From a bacterium (lineage in GTDB: Bacteria > Krumholzibacteriota > Krumholzibacteriia > JACNKJ01): a stretch of DNA of 5,346 nt. The notes below the pieces were generated by a model, which was given only the letters and a program-made list of their open reading frames with translations, did not search any database and had not been told where the DNA came from. A program made the position numbers and the translations under genes. The DNA is taken from NCBI GenBank assembly GCA_014382085.1, contig JACNKJ010000209.1, forward strand, positions 1-5,346, given 5' to 3'. Shown here piece after piece: positions 5,000 through 5,346 of this stretch (positions are counted from its first letter, which is position 1; each line of letters begins with the position of its first letter).

Positions 5000-5346
5000 G
5001 TGAGAAGCTCCCGAATACTACTCATCGCATTATGGCTACTACCCTTACAGGCTTTGGCGAGCCTGACCGTGGACGGAAATCTCATTGAGACCTTCCACCT
5101 TCAACCTGGCCAAGTCTTTGAGGGATCGCTGGTTATAAGAAACAGCGGCGATCAGGCCGAACCCGGTCGCGCCTTCATCACCGACTACCTCTTCGGCGCC
5201 AGCGGATGGAATCGCTACGATCCTCCGGGCAGCCATCCCCGTTCCTGCGGCCTTTGGACCCAGGTTTCTCCCTCCGAATTCGTGGTTCCACCAGGTGGGG
5301 AGGTCTTCCTGGCCTATTCGATACAGGTCCCCGCCGATACCACCCT
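5000..5346 (+). CDS. Exported Ig-like protein, chaperone/DUF916-like, 3' end cut by window
   Basis: An open frame from GTG 5000 runs off the window end after 115 complete codons. Residues 1-20 form a Sec signal peptide: MRSSR, then a LLIALWLLPL core, with cleavage after LQALA. The mature part begins with LTVDG and shows the strand pattern of an Ig-like domain: FHLQPGQVFEGSLVIRNSGD, then ITDYLFGASGW, then WTQVSPSEFVVPPGGEV and YSIQVPAD. The arrangement 'residue-rich N-terminal strand, N-x-G turn, W..VSP..F.VPPG, then I.VPAD' is seen in periplasmic fimbrial chaperones and DUF916-type (WxL-interacting) proteins; membership is inferred, not proven. GGCGG at 4990-4994 is a weak Shine-Dalgarno five bases before the GTG. 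An in-frame TTG at 4988 is less likely because it would lengthen the signal peptide's N region. It follows the secreted 153-residue gene on the same strand, with a hairpin between. Confidence 0.8.
   Translation, partial: MRSSRILLIALWLLPLQALASLTVDGNLIETFHLQPGQVFEGSLVIRNSGDQAEPGRAFITDYLFGASGWNRYDPPGSHPRSCGLWTQVSPSEFVVPPGGEVFLAYSIQVPADTT

Noticed and set aside
5045..5236. Small open frame on the - strand near the right end
   Set aside because: It lies opposite the exported Ig-like protein, which has a good signal peptide and strand pattern and explains the open frame.

Overview
The window (about 57% G+C by eye, all genes on the + strand) looks like chromosomal DNA from a Gram-negative-type bacterium. 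The best taxonomic clue is a PorX-type regulator (receiver plus PglZ phosphatase) overlapping tsaE. PorX is known mainly from Bacteroidota and related FCB-group lineages. The G+C content, the HDOD-GGDEF protein, the heptanucleotide repeats and a candidate sigma-54 promoter fit a less-studied FCB-type or neighbouring phylum better than a typical Bacteroidota genome. This placement is inference.

Layout. Bases 107-1609 encode an HDOD-GGDEF signalling protein, probably a diguanylate cyclase. It is followed by a strong intrinsic terminator (1646-1676) that sits between two arrays of four heptamers in opposite orientation (1610-1637 and 1704-1731). Bases 1824-3392 encode the PorX-like protein. It overlaps tsaE (3365-3847, TTG start), a core enzyme of tRNA t6A synthesis. 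A gene-poor stretch of about 615 bases follows (3848-4463). It holds an imperfect direct repeat that copies the end of tsaE, a doubtful 44-codon ORF, three copies of a 14-mer, and a well-matched -24/-12 (sigma-54) promoter just before the next gene.

The right end holds a two-gene secreted-protein unit. The first is a 153-residue exported, Ser/Thr/Ala/Gly-rich, beta-rich protein (4464-4925). The second is an exported Ig-like protein resembling fimbrial-chaperone or DUF916-type domains, starting with GTG at 5000 and cut by the window end. A 12-bp GC-rich hairpin lies between them and may act as an attenuator, so that the first product is made in excess.

How the genes may work together. The left half is signalling (c-di-GMP, and PorX, which controls type IX secretion in Bacteroidota) with a housekeeping tRNA gene. 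The right half looks like the start of a surface-fibre or secreted-protein locus under a dedicated activator-dependent promoter. No direct functional link between the halves can be seen. The most original part is the unit at 4302-5346: upstream repeats, sigma-54-type promoter, secreted subunit-like protein, hairpin, chaperone-like protein.
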